Below are positions 61,259-64,000 of a stretch of 64,000 nt of DNA, one piece after another. Source of the stretch: Embiotoca jacksoni (Eukaryota > Chordata > Actinopteri > Embiotocidae). The stretch is from NCBI GenBank assembly GCA_022577435.1, contig JAKOON010000014.1, positions 863,001 through 927,000 of the forward strand, in the 5' to 3' direction. The notes beneath the pieces are model-generated. The model had not been told where the DNA came from and did no database searches. It worked only from the letters and a program-made list of their open reading frames with translations. The position numbers and the translations under genes are program-made. Every line of letters starts with the position of its first letter. The first letter of the stretch is position 1.

Positions 61259-62544
61259 ATTTGCCCTTCTTCCCATCTTCCACACTCCTTCTCACAAATC
61301 ACTTGACAAATGGGCTGCCCACAGGTGTTGTTGGTTCCCCTCCTCCTCCTCCGGCATGGGAATGGGGTGGGAAGGAGGGGGGTGGGGGAGGTGGTGGAGG
61401 GGGGTGCGACTCCTATTATCCACAGCTGCTCGTGTCGTGACGTGAACCCCACCTCCTCCTCCTCCTCCTCCGCGGCCCAGTGGGACACAGTACCACCCGA
61501 CTGTGAATCCAGTCATAACCTCGTCCTCAAGGTTTTTCACCCCCGTGAATAAAACAAGTGGCTGATATTGTCTGCTGAAGTCCTGAGAAACTGGAGTCTG
61601 CCTGTCTGGAGATCAAGATAAAGTCGGCGCTCTCGTATCAAACAATGCAGCTGGTTATGAGTTCTGAACACACGTGTCATTGTGTTTGACATTGTCTCTG
61701 ACCGACTGCTTTCTGAGTCCGGAGAAAGGAGAACGTGTTTTTTTATTATTGTTTTTTTCCGTGAGGTGTTTTGACGTGAAATACAGGCCGAGTTTGTTGT
61801 GAAAACAGCCGAGTTTCAGATCTGTGGAGGTGAAGATGCTCTGAAACCTTTTGACTTCCACCGACTGTTTGCATGAACACAAAAAAAATGAATCGGCAGC
61901 TCTGAGCAGGCGGGAGATAAACTTTAAATCTGTGCAGGTGTCTGAATGCCTCTGCCCTAAAGCCCTCATGCTTTGTTTACCCCCCCGCCCCCCCACACCC
62001 TTCACCCCCACACCTCCCCCCAACTCTGCTTGCACTCTCCGTAACCTGCAGTATAATTGTCCTTCAGCCGGCCGTAGAACATCTACAAAGCTCCCTAAAC
62101 AAATGATTTACTGATTAACTTGACAAAACACAGGGACATCTAATCTGAGCCCCAAATCTCTTCTTGTCTTCTTTGTTTCTTGCGATCCTGGTTTAGCAGC
62201 TAAAGAGCTGGTAGATGTTCTCGATAAGATTCCAGTGGAGGAATATATTCAAGCCCTCATATCGCTGCTTTTTCATCTTTCCCGCATGTCTGTTCGACAA
62301 CTACAGATGAATAAAGCATTCGAGACGGATCTCTGAAGTAACGCATGGTTGAATTACCAAAATCTTTGCATTCGTACTTGTAAATTGCTTTAAAAAGTTG
62401 ACACTGGAAAATGACGTCATTAACTTTAGCAGTTTTAAGCTATTAACCTGCTGCTGATGTTTATTTAAGCAACCAAACTGTTTTTTTTGGCTTTTCTGGT
62501 TTTTTAAATCTAAAGCTCGTCAATGAAGCAGTCGTTCCAGGAAA

Positions 62545-63230
62545 TCACAATTATTATTGCAAATTTAGGCAATTTCTGCAAAAGTTTCTGCAAAAAAAAA
62601 TGTTTTCTTCAAAAAAAGGTCGTCAACAGAAGCTCTGTTGAAAGTTATCAAAACAAAACTGACTTTATTACCAAAAATAAGTGTTCATTTCCAACCAGCA
62701 AGGCTCCGCCCCCTTCTCCTCTCACCATCAAAACAAACTGCTGCTGGCTTAATGTAATAACAGGAAGTAATGGGGTTTGTGGGAAATGTGGTCTTATGAT
62801 GGATTGAGGAACATGTTAAATGAGTTTTCTCCACTTCCAGCTGGAAGAGACTGAACTTTGTTTTAGTGTTGAATGAATGTGATTTAAAAGCATCTGAAGC
62901 TCTTATTTTGAAGGCAGATGTTTTCTTTGTTTCTATATTCCAGTCACAGACGGCTTGTTCTGGAAAGATTCGCAGCTTTTAGACACATTTGATCACTTTG
63001 GGCCTCGTGATGGTTCTCTGAGTTCAACACAGAAAGAAAAACACATAATAAGTAGAATATTTCTGGGATGTGCAGCAGGATTATTATCACAGGAAATCAG
63101 CACAGATTACTCTTTAGCAGTCAATTGCAATTTTTTTTGCAATTTTACCACAAAAATTTCAGAACTCCAAAAAAGTTTTTGGTGAAAATCTGCTGCAAAA
63201 TTTTAATCACAACAATTACAAATAAACTCA
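62545..63230 (+). repeat. Dispersed AT-rich repeat, second copy
   Basis: It shares GGATTATTATCACAGGAAAT, TCAGCACAGA and repeated GCAATTTT/TTTCTGCAAAA blocks with 53570-54000. An insertion or unrelated stretch separates its two halves. Confidence 0.55.
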
Positions 63231-63639
63231 TTGTTTTAAAGGTTTTTATTAGAAGCCCAGTTCAGTTTTACCACCCAATGTAATAAATACTAGAACACAA
63301 TGTGCCCATGATCAAAAATTTGCTTTCATTTAAGAGGACCAACAAAAGCCTGCAGCTGCCGGTGAAGGGTTAACTCTGATTTCTGGGATGGCCATGTGTG
63401 AAAACGCTTTTTGGAAAAGAAACCCAGCTTCCTGTTAAACTCATCACAGCCAGATCTTATGATAAGTTAAAGTAAAAAAAACAAATGAGGTTTCAGATTT
63501 AGTGTCCTTTATCCAAAAGTGTCTGAACTCTGCTGAATCTTTCTCACTCGTCTGTATCTGATCCAGGTTTCTGTCGCTCTTCTTTCGGGGTCGGGACCTT
63601 TGTAGTCGACCCAGCATCACGGCAAAGCGTGAAATAGAC

Positions 63640-64000
63640 ACGCCGGTCCACTGCAGCAAAAAATGTGAAATCGCCACACTTTGGCCCGTTAAGGCGTGGC
63701 AGTTACACATTTTGAAAGCGTGAAACTTACATGTACGTAAAATTCATGTGACCAAGGTCCCGCAACAAATACAACAATTTTTTGGCTTGTTGGCATTAGT
63801 CACAGACTGCCAATGATGGGGTTTGAATCCAGGACTTGTTTTTTCCCCCCAAACCCCAACAATGTGATCAAAATGTTCCTGTAAATCACACGGCTCTACA
63901 AATGCAGTCGGTTTCATTTTCGTCCACTACAGGAAAATGTGTAACTGTCACGCCTAGACAGGCCAAAGCGTGGCTATTTCACATTTTTTGCTGTCGTGGA
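63640..64000. repeat. Inverted repeat at the window end
   Basis: The arm at about 63647-63716 (CCACTGCAGCAAAAAATGTG, then AAATCGCCACACTTTGGCCC and GTTACACATTTT) is matched by the reverse complement of about 63919-64000 (CGACAGCAAAAAATGTGAAA, CCACGCTTTGGCC). About 200 bp lie between. A related fragment is at 44030-44100. It resembles a hairpin-type non-autonomous element that may continue beyond the window. Confidence 0.7.

Larger units (their letters stand above)
44895..64000 (+). other. Probable long first intron, no exon recognised
   Basis: Over 19 kb without a convincing exon. It holds microsatellites, homopolymers, repeat fragments and several stretches that look single-copy and could be conserved noncoding elements: about 48860-49070, 54240-54350 and 60560-60750. 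If the exon at 44834 is real, these would lie in its first intron. Confidence 0.4.

Noticed and set aside
1..64000. CRISPR arrays, insertion sequences, operons or phage genes
   Set aside because: The window is clearly vertebrate nuclear DNA. Its tandem repeats are minisatellites and microsatellites without spacer structure.

Overview
The window looks like teleost fish genomic DNA, probably from a spiny-rayed (percomorph) species. Genes are split into many short exons with GT-AG introns. Intergenic space is rich in CA, CATC and TTA microsatellites and in repeat families typical of fish, and a fish-type Pim-like kinase is present. No prokaryotic features are seen. All gene models below were built by hand from splice signals, reading phase and remembered family resemblance. 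No search or alignment was run.

Layout: (1) Bases 1-1150 hold a tandem duplication with a tRNA-derived SINE-like segment and an 18-bp minisatellite. (2) Bases 1230-5012 (minus) are a complete 10-exon Pim-like serine/threonine kinase gene whose N-terminal exon has been copied in tandem. (3) Bases 6898-10773 (minus) are a complete 7-exon hepacam (GlialCAM) cell-adhesion gene. (4) Bases about 11560-14590 (minus) are a dead LINE retrotransposon, itself interrupted by an ACTCT-rich insertion. (5) Bases 14856-17840 (plus) are styxl1, a rhodanese plus dual-specificity pseudophosphatase gene in 8 exons. (6) Bases 19196-25693 (plus) are tmem120a in 12 exons, with a 1.2-kb array of 9-bp repeats in intron 5. 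(7) Bases 25.7-44.4 kb are gene-poor and full of repeats. (8) At 44.83 kb a GC-rich promoter-like region leads into a first coding exon (signal peptide, plus strand). I found no second exon in the remaining 19 kb, which is therefore probably a long first intron.

The styxl1-tmem120a pair has the same neighbour relationship as in the human 7q11.23 region, which supports both calls. The genes do not form a pathway: a kinase, a glial adhesion protein, a pseudophosphatase and a CoA-binding membrane protein simply lie next to each other. The points most worth checking are the multiplied N-terminal exon of the kinase, a perfect RFX X-box 140 bp upstream of the styxl1 start codon, two GC-AG introns, the higher-order repeat in tmem120a, and a perfect CTCF-like core carried inside the LINE.
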